This document shows, one piece after another, positions 44,638-54,125 of a stretch of 64,000 nucleotides of DNA (position 1 is its first letter; each line of letters starts with the position of its first letter). The notes beneath the pieces were generated by a model. It was not told the origin of the DNA, did not search any database, and saw only the letters and a program-made list of their open reading frames with translations. Made by a program: the position numbers and the translations under genes. Origin of the DNA: Sphingomonadaceae bacterium (GTDB lineage Bacteria; Pseudomonadota; Alphaproteobacteria; Sphingomonadales; Sphingomonadaceae); contig JASBUR010000017.1 in assembly GCA_030147805.1 (NCBI GenBank), positions 1 to 64,000 of the forward strand, read 5' to 3'.

Positions 44638-44868
44638 TTAAGGTTGGTTGGCGAGGATTGCGCGGCAGCGATCATGCTTGGCGTTCATCGGGGTGGATAT
44701 GATCGTACCCTTAGTTTCGGAGTGGCTATGCGCTCTCGCCGTTCCCATGTCCGCGGCCATCGCCTTGCACTCCTCCATTTCTTCAGCGCTGGCGGTGCTT
44801 TTCATCGTCGTGGCGCAGCCGGAAAGGAGGGCGGCGATCGCGGGGAGAAGCATACTTTGGGTTCTCAT
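44638..44868 (-). CDS. small Cys/His/Met-rich lipoprotein, paralogue
   Basis: A 76-residue lipoprotein with the lipobox LLSGC. The mature part aligns with the 44247-44516 protein over C-x2-MA-x2-MGT-x3-HSH-x3-KGT and MN-x2-H-x2-C. The two genes form a pair of one soluble and one membrane-anchored form, divergent from copA by about 620 bases. A role in periplasmic copper capture or hand-over is likely but unproven. Confidence 0.68.
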   Translation of the reverse strand: MRTQSMLLPAIAALLSGCATTMKSTASAEEMEECKAMAADMGTARAHSHSETKGTIISTPMNAKHDRCRAILANQP

Positions 44869-45486
44869 ATCGACGTCCTTGCTATGACCTGAAAAGCTGG
44901 CCCAATTTCCACTTCTGCCCTGCGATGGGGCTTCAGGCCCATCGGCTGATCGGTTTTCGGCAGTCCGCTCGTTGCAAACGCCATAGGCCGCAAGGCGACC
45001 AGCCGCTGAACGTGGTCAGGGCAGTGTGAGGAAGCGCTCATTACCCTCCGGGGGCAAGCGGTAGGTCCACTCTGAAGCAAGCCAGACGGGAACGGCGCGC
45101 ATTTGCCTAGACAGCTGAATCGCCTGCGAAGGAATCGCTCCTCGAAATGTCGGTCGGTGGATTGAGCGGAAGAGACGCGCGCCGTGCCCCAAAAAGCAGC
45201 GCCCTCCGAGAGTCAAACTGGCCGGCATTGGGCTCCCAATTCGGAGTCGGTGTAGGGTCGGGCTGATGATCCCCTGTTATCGACCGTCAGAGGCAAAGTG
45301 CCTACGAGCTACGGGAGCTCAGGGAGGAATTTTCAGAGGTGCCCTCACCATTGACTCTCGAGCGCTTCGCGCCCTTCGCTACCGGGCTACAGCTTCCACT
45401 GCATCGGCTAACACTTACCGCAGATTGGTGGTGTCTCGAGTTGGAGCAATCGCAGGCGGAAAGCGAAAGCGCACAGGAGTGCAGTT
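44869..45486. other. divergent intergenic region before copA
   Basis: About 620 bases between the lipoprotein gene and copA. No regulator gene of CueR, CopY or CopR type is present, and no clear operator was seen. An SD-like AGGAG lies just before copA. Confidence 0.4.
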
Positions 45487-47841
45487 ATGGGCCATAGCCA
45501 TCACGACAGTCAGCCTGACCCTGCTGGGTCGGTTGAGGACCCCGTTTGTGGAATGGCCGTCGATCCGACGCAGACGCCTCATCATGCCGAGTACCGCGGA
45601 TCGACCCACCATTTCTGTAGCGAGAAATGCCGGGCGAAGTTCGTCGCCGACCCTGAGCACTATTTGAGCATGCCAGCGGCCGACACGGCGCACCCCGATC
45701 CGAGCGTACAGCCGCAAGCGATAGGGACAATCTGGACCTGCCCGATGCACCCGGAGATACGGCGCGACGCTCCGGGCAACTGTCCGATCTGCGGCATGGC
45801 GCTTGAGCCTTTGGAGCCTAGCCTCGAGGACGGCCCGAACCCTGAACTCATCGACATGACGCGGCGGTTCTGGGTCAGCGCCGCGTTATCGGTGCCTCTG
45901 GTCGTTTTGACCCTGGGCGCGGAGGTTGTGGGCTGGGAGCCTCTGCCCATGCGGACGTCCATGTGGGTTCAGCTGGCGCTCGCGACGCCTGTGGTCCTCT
46001 GGGGCGGCAAGCCATTCTTCGAGCGTGGCTGGGCGTCGATCCTAAGCCGCCGGCTCAATATGTTCACCTTGATCGCGTTGGGTGTCGGTGTAGCCTATCT
46101 TTATAGCCTCGTTGCTACGCTCTTTCCTGGGCTGTTCCCGCAGGCCTTCCGCACCATGGGCGGCCAAGTGCCCGTCTATTTCGAGGCGGCAGCTGTCATC
46201 GTGGCGCTCGTGCTTCTGGGCCAGGTGCTCGAGCTTCGTGCGCGGGCAGCAACGGGACGCGCCATCAGAGCGCTTCTTGGCTTAGCACCCAAAACCGCGC
46301 GACGCATCGCACCTGATGCGACCGAGACAGACGTTCCTCTCGAGCATGTTGGCGTTGGCGATCGCTTGCGCGTGCGGCCGGGTGAGAAGGTGCCTGTCGA
46401 CGGCGAAGTCGAGGAGGGTCGTTCGTCGGTCGACGAGTCAATGCTAACGGGCGAGCCAGTTCCGGTCGAGAAGACGACCGGCGACAAGGTTACGGGAGCC
46501 ACCGTCAACGGAACCGGCATGCTCGTCGTTCGCGCTACGCGAGTGGGGCAGGACACGATGCTCTCGCAGATCGTACGCATGGTCGCGCAAGCACAGCGGT
46601 CGCGCGCGCCGATTCAGAGCCTTGCTGACACGGTTTCCGGGTGGTTCGTTCCCGTCGTCATCGCAATCTCGCTGCTTTCATTCGCTGCCTGGTCAGTATG
46701 GGGACCGGAGCCCGCAATCAGCTTCGCCCTTGTCAATGCAGTCGCGGTTCTCATCATCGCCTGCCCATGTGCGCTCGGACTTGCGACGCCCATGTCGATC
46801 ATGGTCGGCACGGGCCGCGGCGCGCAGGCTGGCGTTCTGGTGAAGAATGCCGAGGCCCTCGAGCTCATGGAGAAGATCGACACACTCGTGGTCGATAAAA
46901 CCGGCACGCTCACCTTGGGCAAGCCGAAGCTCGTTGCCGTGGAACCGGCTGACGGCGGCCCGCTTACCGCTGATGAGCTCCTCCGGCTGGCTGCCGCCCT
47001 TGAGCGGGGAAGCGAGCACCCGTTGGCTGCAGCGATCGTCGAGGGCGCTGCGGACCGCGGTCTCCAGGTGCCGGAAGTCCAGGAGTTTGCATCGCAGACG
47101 GGCAAGGGGGTGACGGGCAACGTCGATGGCCGAAAGGTCGTTTTGGGTAACAAAGCGTTGCTGGTCGCCGGCGGCATAGATCCGTCGCCCATTCTGGCTG
47201 CCGCCGATGCCCACCGCGCCGAGGGGCGCGGGGTGATGTTCATGGGCGTCGACGGCAAGCTCGGTGGGCTGGTCGCCGTCGCCGATCCGGTCAAGGAAAC
47301 AGCTGCCGAGGCGGTTCAGGCGCTCCGCAGCGAAGGCATTCGCGTCATCATGCTGACCGGGGACAATCGCACGACCGCCGATGCGGTTGCCCGAAAAGTC
47401 GGTGGCATCGACGAGGTGATTGCCGACGTGCTGCCGCAAGACAAGCAGCGCATCGTCGAGGAGTTGCGCGCCCAGGGGCGACATGTGGCGATGGCCGGGG
47501 ACGGCATTAACGACGCGCCGGCGCTCGCGGCGGCTACTGTCGGCATTGCCATGGGCACTGGGACCGATGTCGCCATGGAGAGCGCTGCGGTAACGCTCGT
47601 GAAAGGAGACCTGAAGGGCATCGTCAGGGCACGCCGCCTCAGCCGGGCGACCATGCGCAACATTCGCGAAAACCTGTTCTTTTCCTTCATCTTCAATGCT
47701 GCCGGCGTGCCGCTGGCTGCCGGCTTGTTCTACCCGTTTTTTGGCTGGCTCCTGAGCCCGATCGTTGCCGGTGCCGCGATGGCGTTCAGCTCGGTGGCTG
47801 TCATCTCCAACTCACTTCGACTGAAGGCGCTACGGTTGTGA
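45487..47841 (+). CDS. copA: copper-exporting P1B-type ATPase with YHS and metal-binding N-domain
   Basis: A 784-residue Cu(I) pump. The N-terminus has a His-rich start (MGHSHHDS), a YHS domain ([21 protein letters not shown]) and a heavy-metal-binding domain ([24 protein letters not shown]) instead of the usual CxxC ferredoxin-like repeats. The membrane CPC motif [12 protein letters not shown] near residue 424, the phosphorylated DKTGTLT near 469 and [10 protein letters not shown] near 671 are intact. It would export cytoplasmic copper or silver to the periplasm. Confidence 0.94.
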   Translation: MGHSHHDSQPDPAGSVEDPVCGMAVDPTQTPHHAEYRGSTHHFCSEKCRAKFVADPEHYLSMPAADTAHPDPSVQPQAIGTIWTCPMHPEIRRDAPGNCPICGMALEPLEPSLEDGPNPELIDMTRRFWVSAALSVPLVVLTLGAEVVGWEPLPMRTSMWVQLALATPVVLWGGKPFFERGWASILSRRLNMFTLIALGVGVAYLYSLVATLFPGLFPQAFRTMGGQVPVYFEAAAVIVALVLLGQVLELRARAATGRAIRALLGLAPKTARRIAPDATETDVPLEHVGVGDRLRVRPGEKVPVDGEVEEGRSSVDESMLTGEPVPVEKTTGDKVTGATVNGTGMLVVRATRVGQDTMLSQIVRMVAQAQRSRAPIQSLADTVSGWFVPVVIAISLLSFAAWSVWGPEPAISFALVNAVAVLIIACPCALGLATPMSIMVGTGRGAQAGVLVKNAEALELMEKIDTLVVDKTGTLTLGKPKLVAVEPADGGPLTADELLRLAAALERGSEHPLAAAIVEGAADRGLQVPEVQEFASQTGKGVTGNVDGRKVVLGNKALLVAGGIDPSPILAAADAHRAEGRGVMFMGVDGKLGGLVAVADPVKETAAEAVQALRSEGIRVIMLTGDNRTTADAVARKVGGIDEVIADVLPQDKQRIVEELRAQGRHVAMAGDGINDAPALAAATVGIAMGTGTDVAMESAAVTLVKGDLKGIVRARRLSRATMRNIRENLFFSFIFNAAGVPLAAGLFYPFFGWLLSPIVAGAAMAFSSVAVISNSLRLKALRL

Positions 47842-47890
47842 GGGCACTCGGTCGCGTTGCGATCGATGGAAGCTGGGATACCATAATGGC

Positions 47891-48208
47891 GTGAGCGGGG
47901 TCGCACCTCGACCGCAACGACTGAGCCGGTTGATTATCAGCCTGGCGATGGGGTTGCTGCTTGCCTCGCGTTTCACGATTGCTTGCGAAGCAGCAGTGGC
48001 AGCCGCGCCGCAGGTTGATGCCTCGATGGTCCACGATTGCGAAGGTGGATCAGCTCCGGTCGACCATCCAGCTACGAAGCTTTCTTGCGCCGGGGTCTGT
48101 GCAGCCATTCCCGATGAGCAGGTGACCTACGCGGCGGCCCTTCCAGTCAACAGCACGGGCGAGAAACCTCCACCGGGCGTGCGAAAATTGGTCGTCTGCC
48201 CCTGGTAA
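47891..48208 (+). CDS. small cysteine-containing secreted protein, possible
   Basis: A 105-codon frame from GTG with a signal-like segment (LIISLAMGLLLASRFTIACEA) and Cys residues in HDCEGG and SCAGVCAAIP. Small proteins of this look occur in sphingomonad copper islands. It overlaps the convergent ATP-grasp gene by about 80 bases, which lowers confidence. No family is recognised. Confidence 0.45.
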   Translation: MSGVAPRPQRLSRLIISLAMGLLLASRFTIACEAAVAAAPQVDASMVHDCEGGSAPVDHPATKLSCAGVCAAIPDEQVTYAAALPVNSTGEKPPPGVRKLVVCPW

Positions 48209-49410
48209 AGTCGGGCTGCCACCAACAAGATTTCACCGTCATAGGTGAACAGCCGGACGTCCATCTTGCGTGCGGCTGGCCCGCCGTCGATCGAAACCAT
48301 CCGCTCGCTTGGTGGAGCGTAGGCTTGCGCGACGAAGTTGCCCGTGATGATGTCAGACCACACCGCACGCGTGAGTTTGTCTCCGCGATAGGCAGCTTTT
48401 GATCCATAGCCGCCAGCCGGCTTGAAAAACAAACGGCGTCGGTCTGTCCACAGCTGTTCGGCCCGTTCGGCCGTCACGGCGACGGTTCGCGGAATGCCTG
48501 CAACAAGCGTGACGGTGGTCGCTGCATCGATGGCCCAGCGGGCCAATTGCTCAGGGTCCGACAGCAGCACGAGGTTTCGTTTGTCGGCGAACAGCGCGTG
48601 GCTGCGTGGGTTGGGGGTAACGACGACATCGCCTGCCACGTAAGCCTCGCGGAGCGCCTGATGCTTTGGGTCTTCGAGCGCAAAGTCGGTTAGTCGGTTG
48701 TAAACGAGGTCGACCGGCTGCCCCGCAACGAGAAGCTGCCCGCCTCGATGTCTAAACTCGCAGGAATCGACTATGTCGACCTGCCGGCCAGCCTTGGACA
48801 GGAGCTTCTGCGCGAGCAGAAACTCCGGGTAGAGATATTGTTCGCTTGGCCGTTCGTCGGTGATCGAGATGCGATGTAGCGGCGTCGATCCACGCTGTGT
48901 CTTCCATTCACTTTCGAACATGCCAATGACAGCGGCATCAAAGCCATTGGGGGGCGATACGCGGGCTCCGAGCGCTTCCGCCTCGGCGCAGCAGGAGCGC
49001 TGGGCGCGTGCCAAAACCGCGTTTAGGAAAGCGCCGCCGGCGTTGGTGTTTATCTCAATCAGCTGTGGCCCTGTTGGGCCTAGATGAAAATCATAGCCCA
49101 TGAACGCCCCGCGCGGGCCAAACTCCAGCCGGGCAATCGGCGGCGCATAGGCAAGTACCGCCGCGACGTAAGCCGGGTCCCCCGCGATGCGCTCTACCGC
49201 GGTGACGATCGCGTGCATTTGTTGGAGGGCGTCGGCTGTGATGAAGGTCGAGACGTTGGAAAACAGGTGGGGGCGGCTGCTCAACAGCTCGCGCCAAAAT
49301 GTCTCTCCGCCCGTCTCACCCGTAAGCGCTCGAAACAGCAGGTCCCGGTCAAGAGTGAAGCAGAAGCAATCACGATTGGGTTGGTAGGGCTGGATGCTAG
49401 GTGCCGACAT
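48127..49410 (-). CDS. ATP-grasp-like protein of unknown substrate
   Basis: A 427-residue protein. Features include LGPTGPQLIEINTNAGG, near residue 110, and the ATP-binding segment LFFKPAGGYGSKAAYRGDKLTR, both typical of ATP-grasp ligases or of circularly permuted relatives. It is a cytoplasmic enzyme with no signal. Its position among copper genes suggests a link to metal handling, such as a peptide or thiol ligase, but no reaction can be assigned. Confidence 0.65.
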   Translation of the reverse strand: MSAPSIQPYQPNRDCFCFTLDRDLLFRALTGETGGETFWRELLSSRPHLFSNVSTFITADALQQMHAIVTAVERIAGDPAYVAAVLAYAPPIARLEFGPRGAFMGYDFHLGPTGPQLIEINTNAGGAFLNAVLARAQRSCCAEAEALGARVSPPNGFDAAVIGMFESEWKTQRGSTPLHRISITDERPSEQYLYPEFLLAQKLLSKAGRQVDIVDSCEFRHRGGQLLVAGQPVDLVYNRLTDFALEDPKHQALREAYVAGDVVVTPNPRSHALFADKRNLVLLSDPEQLARWAIDAATTVTLVAGIPRTVAVTAERAEQLWTDRRRLFFKPAGGYGSKAAYRGDKLTRAVWSDIITGNFVAQAYAPPSERMVSIDGGPAARKMDVRLFTYDGEILLVAARLYQGQTTNFRTPGGGFSPVLLTGRAAA

Positions 49411-49522
49411 CTATAGCACCGTGCAGGACGGCCCTCATGCACACAAGCTGCTTCGCCGGCCGGATGTCACGCCCTAGATGGTTCAACGACACCACGCCGA
49501 CGTGTAGCTGTTTTTTTGGCAT
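49397..49522 (-). CDS. candidate 41-aa peptide coupled to ATP-grasp gene
   Basis: Reading the minus strand by eye gives a 41-codon frame, starting MPKKQLHVGVVSLNHLGRD. It begins 2 bases after the lipoprotein stop and overlaps the ATP-grasp start by 14 bases, so it fits between them as a coupled gene. An AAGAAG precedes the ATG. It contains a run of seven A. No family is recognised, and chance remains possible. Confidence 0.4.
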   Translation of the reverse strand: MPKKQLHVGVVSLNHLGRDIRPAKQLVCMRAVLHGAIDVGT

Positions 49523-49524
49523 GT

Positions 49525-49878
49525 TCACTTCTTTGGAATGCAATGCCCCATCGCAGCGTGTTCCGGCGGGCACGACGGATCGGTAGCGGCGACCGTCGGC
49601 GTCCCGCTGTCGGCCCGCGGCTCGGCAGGCTCCGGTGCTGGCCCCGTTTGAGGGACCTTTGCAGCGGTTTCGGCGGCAGGTATCGGTCGGGCCGGTTCGG
49701 GCGCAGGCATGGATGACACGGGGTCGGCTGCTGCGCCAGCATCTCCGACCGTCACTGCTTCACCAGCGGTGGCGATCTCGGGATTGGCCGTGTCAGCAGC
49801 AATCGCGACCTGTTCGGCCTGGTCAGCGCTATCGGCCGTTTCGCCACAAGCCCCCAGCAAGGCCAGCAGGGCGAGCAA
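49525..49878 (-). CDS. Ala/Pro-rich lipoprotein with C-terminal Cys/His/Met motif
   Basis: A 117-residue lipoprotein with lipobox LLGAC. The mature part is a low-complexity Ala/Pro/Glu spacer ending in SCPPEHAAMGHCIPKK, in which Cys, His, Met and Cys are spaced like a copper site. The spacer may hold the site away from the membrane. Context among copper genes supports metal binding; this is inference. Confidence 0.65.
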   Translation of the reverse strand: MLALLALLGACGETADSADQAEQVAIAADTANPEIATAGEAVTVGDAGAAADPVSSMPAPEPARPIPAAETAAKVPQTGPAPEPAEPRADSGTPTVAATDPSCPPEHAAMGHCIPKK

Positions 49879-50283
49879 TGTGGACGTCGTGAAGATTGGG
49901 TTGGGTCAACAAACGACGCTCCTGTGCGCATATTCGCGAGTCAGCTATCGAACCGCTGTAAGCGATGTGAGCCGCAGGATGAAGCACTCCGCGGGTCAGA
50001 GCCGCCCACGACGTCTCCAGCGGCGTTTGTGCGGTGCTCATGTCGGGACTTGCATTGGGGACAGGGTACTCTGAAGCGGCAAACCTGCTTGGATGAGGCG
50101 AAAGCGGCCTGACTAACAAGCGCGAACGCGACGGACTCAAACACTGGTACATTTTCCTAGGATCTGCAGGATCGTCGGCTGTACCTGCACAAGTTATCTC
50201 TCCAACCAAGCGGCAGTCGGCCGGCGTAGGCGCCCCCAAACCGACGCCGGCTCGGCTCGGCCCACAAACGGAGCATTTTTCTG
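49879..50283. other. intergenic region before the PepSY pair
   Basis: About 400 bases. No convincing gene is seen. It contains the divergent start regions for the lipoprotein on the minus strand and the PepSY genes on the plus strand. Confidence 0.4.
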
Positions 50284-50991
50284 ATGGCAGCTCGCTTACC
50301 GCTGCTTGCCCGGCGCCTCCACAAGTGGCTGGCGCTTGTCGTCGGGCTTCAGGCGTTGATCTGGACGCTGAGCGGCATGTATATGGTGGCCGTACACATC
50401 GACTATATTCACGGCGACCATCTCGTGCGCGCGCCTGACGAACGTCCTTTCGACACGACTGGATTGCTCGCGCCGACCGCCGTCACGACCGGGCTTGAAA
50501 GCGTGCAATCGGTTCGGCTGACACGTTTGCTCGATACGCCGGCCTATGTCGTGGAGACCGAACTCGGGCCTCAGCTTTTCGACGCTGAGGCTGGCAAAAA
50601 GCTTACGATTGACGAGCCAATCGTCCGAGAGCTTGCGCGTCGGCGCATGGCGCAAGATCGCGATATCGTCAAAATTGAGCTGATCGAAAAGTCGCCGCTC
50701 GAGGTCCAGGGGCGCAAGCCGCCGCTCTGGCGCGTCGATTTCGAGGGCTGGGACAAACCGGCATTTTACTACTCGCCGGTGACTGGTGAGCTCTTGTCGC
50801 GCAGGCATGAGGCTTGGCGGGTTTTTGACTTCATGTGGATGCTCCACATCATGGACTACGACGACCGCCAGAACATGAACAATTGGCTGTTGCGCCCAAT
50901 GACCTGGCTTGTGGCGTTAATGGCGTTCACCGGGGCGTGGCTGCTCTGGTGGAGCTTCCCGAAGAGCAAGCGGAAGAAGGCCAGCGCATGA
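50284..50991 (+). CDS. PepSY-associated membrane protein 1
   Basis: A 235-residue inner-membrane protein with an N-terminal helix (LHKWLALVVGLQALIWTLSG), a periplasmic PepSY-like middle (PPLWRVDFEGWDKPAFYYSPVTGELLSRR) and a C-terminal membrane region (WMLHIMDYDDRQNMNN then a helix). Such proteins accompany metal uptake or reduction systems. It overlaps the next gene by 4 bases and is its paralogue. Confidence 0.82.
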   Translation: MAARLPLLARRLHKWLALVVGLQALIWTLSGMYMVAVHIDYIHGDHLVRAPDERPFDTTGLLAPTAVTTGLESVQSVRLTRLLDTPAYVVETELGPQLFDAEAGKKLTIDEPIVRELARRRMAQDRDIVKIELIEKSPLEVQGRKPPLWRVDFEGWDKPAFYYSPVTGELLSRRHEAWRVFDFMWMLHIMDYDDRQNMNNWLLRPMTWLVALMAFTGAWLLWWSFPKSKRKKASA

Positions 50992-51737
50992 GGCCGATCC
51001 GCATATCGACGCTCCTATTCCGTCGCATCCATAAATGGGTCGGTCTCATCCTGGGGCTGCAGTTCTTGCTGTGGACGGTCAGCGGAGCAGTTATGGCACT
51101 CATCGATCACCATGATGTGAGCGGCGAGCATCTCGGGCATCCGCCACAGGTCGCGCCCTGGCCCGAACAGGCGCTGTCCCCTAGCGACTTGAGCGCGCGG
51201 CTCGGCACCGAGATCGTTGGTTTCACCTTTCGCCCTATGCTGGGGCAACATGTTTACGAGGTCGCTACCCCCAACGGCATTCGTGTTCTCGACGAGAATG
51301 GTCGCCCATTCGTGGTTGATGCCGCCGTCGCCAAAGCGATTGCGTCGGCGGACTATGCCGGTAAAGCAGCGGTTGCGCGCGTATCTCTGCTGAGCAAGCC
51401 GATCCTAGAGACCCGCGACCATGACGAACCACTTTGGCGGGTCGACTTCGCTGACAACGGCGACACATCCTTCTATGTCTCGCAGGCCACTGGTAAGGTC
51501 GTTGAGCGGCGAGACGACAGCTACCGGCTGTGGGATTTCTTTTGGATGCTCCACAACATGGACTACGTCGAGCGTAAGAGCTTCAATCACCCCCTGATCA
51601 TCATGGTGGCGTTTGGGGTGCTCTGGCTGTCTGGAACGGGCTTCTACCTGCTTTTTAAGAGCTTCAAGCGCTCGGACTTCCGTTGGATCCCGGGCGTCCT
51701 ACCGCGCTCACCTTCGGACCGGCTGCCCGCCGAATAA
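50988..51737 (+). CDS. PepSY-associated membrane protein 2
   Basis: A 249-residue paralogue of the preceding protein with the same layout: HKWVGLILGLQFLLWTVSG, then EPLWRVDFADNGDTSFYVSQATGKVVERR and WMLHNMDYVERKSFNHP. The two genes overlap, so they are probably coexpressed and may form a heteromer. Cotransport with the copper genes is likely. Confidence 0.82.
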   Translation: MRPIRISTLLFRRIHKWVGLILGLQFLLWTVSGAVMALIDHHDVSGEHLGHPPQVAPWPEQALSPSDLSARLGTEIVGFTFRPMLGQHVYEVATPNGIRVLDENGRPFVVDAAVAKAIASADYAGKAAVARVSLLSKPILETRDHDEPLWRVDFADNGDTSFYVSQATGKVVERRDDSYRLWDFFWMLHNMDYVERKSFNHPLIIMVAFGVLWLSGTGFYLLFKSFKRSDFRWIPGVLPRSPSDRLPAE

Positions 51738-52241
51738 GGCTCTACACACCGGTTCGGGATACTGTCCGTCAAAGCTGCGGTCCGGCCGAGGTCGAGAGAA
51801 GGTCCGCTTTGTCTCCAAGGGCCGCAAGCACCGGAACGGCAGCTTACGGCCCAGATTCAGCCGAAGAGACGGCGGCATTCTACTTGCGGAAACATGGTTT
51901 GCGCGGCGCTCTATACATGCGCGCACGTGCGCGGCACCTCTGCCGTATGAGCCGCCTTAGTCGCCTTAGTCGCCTAGTTGAGGCGATTAAACCGTGTTCC
52001 GACAACCATGCCGCGAATGGTAGCGAGCGGCACTTGGTCGAGAACGAGGTGATCGCCCCGGTCGCGAAGCCGATTGTTCAATCTGAACGCCTGGGCCCGA
52101 CTAGGAGGCAGAGATGCCCGCCGGCACCTGCTAAGATCGGACCCACTCCCATAGCCTGCGCAGTGCACGAATGAGAATCGCGTAGCGAGCGACGCCGAGT
52201 CTAGCTCGGGCGGCGATGCCGTCGGGGGAGGCCAGACCCGT
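51738..52241. other. gene-free stretch with short tandem repeat
   Basis: About 500 bases. A 9-bp unit CGCCTTAGT occurs twice with a shortened third copy at 51953-51978, followed by a short CGCCT/AGGCG dyad. Open frames here look random. It marks the change from copper cargo to backbone genes. Confidence 0.4.
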
Positions 52242-52409
52242 TCAGGGCGCGAACGGGTCATATTCGTGGACCACACAGGCGGGGTCACCGTCGTACTCGG
52301 CAGCGGGCATGACGCCATAGCCACCGCCATCGGTCTGGAAGAGCACCACGCAGACCATGAGGGTCGTAGCGAGATTCCAGGCGCGGGCTTGGGCTGAAGT
52401 GAGGGACAT
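52242..52409 (-). CDS. 55-aa protein of the element backbone
   Basis: A frame read by eye, starting MSLTSAQARAWNLATTLMVC and ending in HEYDPFAP. An SD-like AGGAG lies about 10 bases before the ATG. It has one hydrophobic segment (ATTLMVCVVLF) and an acidic C-terminus. No family is recognised. Good SD and sensible composition make it a credible small gene. Confidence 0.55.
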   Translation of the reverse strand: MSLTSAQARAWNLATTLMVCVVLFQTDGGGYGVMPAAEYDGDPACVVHEYDPFAP

Positions 52410-52876
52410 CGTTCCGGCTCCTGTCTTGGGAGCGGGGACCGCCCCCGCTCGACAGGCGCCCGATGTGTCCGGCGCGGGACCGCGATCACCGGCAGCGCTG
52501 CTGGCGGCGGTAGCGTCAGCGTACCGACCCCTTGCGGGTTGATCGTAAGAGGTCCCGAGCTGGATAAAGGATCAGCGACTATGCGAGCGGGGCGGTGCTC
52601 GTCTTATGCAGGGGTCGAGGTGCTGGTGATGCCCACGCAAAGCCGGGCGGATATCAGCTGCCCACTTGCGTAACAGCGCAACCCGGTCGGACCTGGACGC
52701 AGGCCATAACGGCGCGGCTCAGGACATGATCGCGCTGGAGGCCAAACTGGCGCGTGACACGCGTGCAATCAGTCCGCAGGTGCGGGCTCGCCACGCCGAA
52801 TAGAAGCGAACTATCGAGAAGCGCAAAGCCGCCGATCCGGAAAAGGCGGATCGGCGACGGAGTGGACGTGCGGCGC
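52410..52876. other. gene-free stretch
   Basis: About 470 bases with no gene I can support. A GC-rich dyad (GAGCGGGG/CCCCGCTC) lies near 52430-52452. Confidence 0.4.
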
Positions 52877-53797
52877 TCACGCACGGCGTTCCCGGAAGTC
52901 GAACAGCGGGATGCCGAGTTTCCGGGCCTTGTCGGCGAGGTTGTCGGAGATGCCTGAGCCTGGGAAGACCACGACGCCGATCGGCATGACATCCAGAAGC
53001 TGGTCATTGCGCTTGAAAGGAGCGGCCTTGGCGTAGCGTGTCCAGTCGGGCTTGAAGGCGACCTGAGGCACCTTGCGGTTGTCGGCCCAGCAGGCGGCGA
53101 TGCGTGCGGCCCCCTTGGGGCTCCCGCCGTGCAACAGCACCAGGTCGGGGTGCTTGGTGTGCACCTTGTCGAGAGCATCCCAGATGCGGCGGTGGTCGGC
53201 ACAGTCGGTGCCACCGGTGAAGGCGATCTTCGCACCTGCGGGCAGCATCACCTCGGTCTCGGCACGGCGCCTCGCGGCGAGGAAGTCGCGGCTGTCGATC
53301 ATCGCGGCGGTAAGCGCCTTGCGGTTGACCATCGAGCCGTGATGGGGCCGCCAACTTGATCCCGTGTGCTTGTCGAACATGTCGGCGGCCGTATCGCGCA
53401 TGAACTCGAAGGCGTTGCGGCGCTCGATCAGCGTCAGCCCCTCGGCGGTGAGTCGCTCGAGCTCGACCGAGCGGACCTCCGATCCGTCCTGTTCGCGCTG
53501 GCTGCGCTGCTGCGCCTGCTCGTTGTCGTCGAGCTCGCGTTCGATGCGGTCGCCGGCCCGGTGGAAGAGGTTCACCTGACCCCAGAGCAGGTCATCGAGG
53601 TCAGGCTCGAGCCGGGTGTCAGTGAGCGTCGACACCAAGGCGTCGAAGATGTCGGCGAGTGCACCGGTGATCTGGTGACCGTCGGGAAGCGGTCGGGGGT
53701 CTGGTTCGTCCTGGAAGGGACGGAAGCCATAAAGCTGGAGCTCCTGCAGGATGGTGGCGGTCGGAGATTGCTCGTTACTGTCCTCGTGGGTGGTCAT
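52877..53797 (-). CDS. DUF2493 (SLOG-like) domain protein
   Basis: A 306-residue cytoplasmic protein. The N-terminal half is helical and acidic. The C-terminal half carries the Rossmann-like nucleotide fold: AKIAFTGGTDCADHRRIWDALDKV and VLLHGGSPKGAARIAACWA, typical of DUF2493/SLOG proteins. The family occurs widely on conjugative elements with ParB-like and ArdC-like genes, but its role is not established. The ATG at 53797 has an SD-like GGAGG; the longer frame reads an Arg-rich non-coding leader. Confidence 0.82.
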   Translation of the reverse strand: MTTHEDSNEQSPTATILQELQLYGFRPFQDEPDPRPLPDGHQITGALADIFDALVSTLTDTRLEPDLDDLLWGQVNLFHRAGDRIERELDDNEQAQQRSQREQDGSEVRSVELERLTAEGLTLIERRNAFEFMRDTAADMFDKHTGSSWRPHHGSMVNRKALTAAMIDSRDFLAARRRAETEVMLPAGAKIAFTGGTDCADHRRIWDALDKVHTKHPDLVLLHGGSPKGAARIAACWADNRKVPQVAFKPDWTRYAKAAPFKRNDQLLDVMPIGVVVFPGSGISDNLADKARKLGIPLFDFRERRA

Positions 53798-53927
53798 GGC
53801 GGGTTGCCTCCGGTTCGGGGCCGCGCCTCTCGCGGCCTTCCTGGGCGCCGAAGAGCGGGGGGCGGACCGGGCCTGCACCGGCGGGCGGGAGCCCGGCCGG
53901 CCGAAGCGCAGCGGAGGACGGCGAAGG

Positions 53928-53986
53928 CCCGCTATTTTGCTTCGCGCTGCAAAGGCGAGCGCCGCTCGCCGGCGGAAAATAGCGGG
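53928..53986. repeat. nested inverted repeats upstream of the DUF2493 gene
   Basis: CCCGCTATTTT (53928-53938) and AAAATAGCGGG (53976-53986) are perfect 11-base arms. Between them GGCGAGC/GCTCGCC forms a second stem. The AT-rich ends stand out in a GC-rich region. No RNA family is recognised. Confidence 0.5.
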
Positions 53987-54125
53987 TCGCCGCCGTTGCC
54001 GGGCCGGACCGGCTCCGGTCCGATCGCCCCTCTTGAAGGCCGAAGGTGCGGCTCTCCCGATGAGGCCCGGCGATCCGCTCAACCCACCAGCACGTAACGG
54101 CTGCGCATCCTCGTCCCGGCCGGCG

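Noticed and set aside
45266-45667. 133-codon frame overlapping the copA start
   Set aside because: It runs into copA in another frame and has no features.
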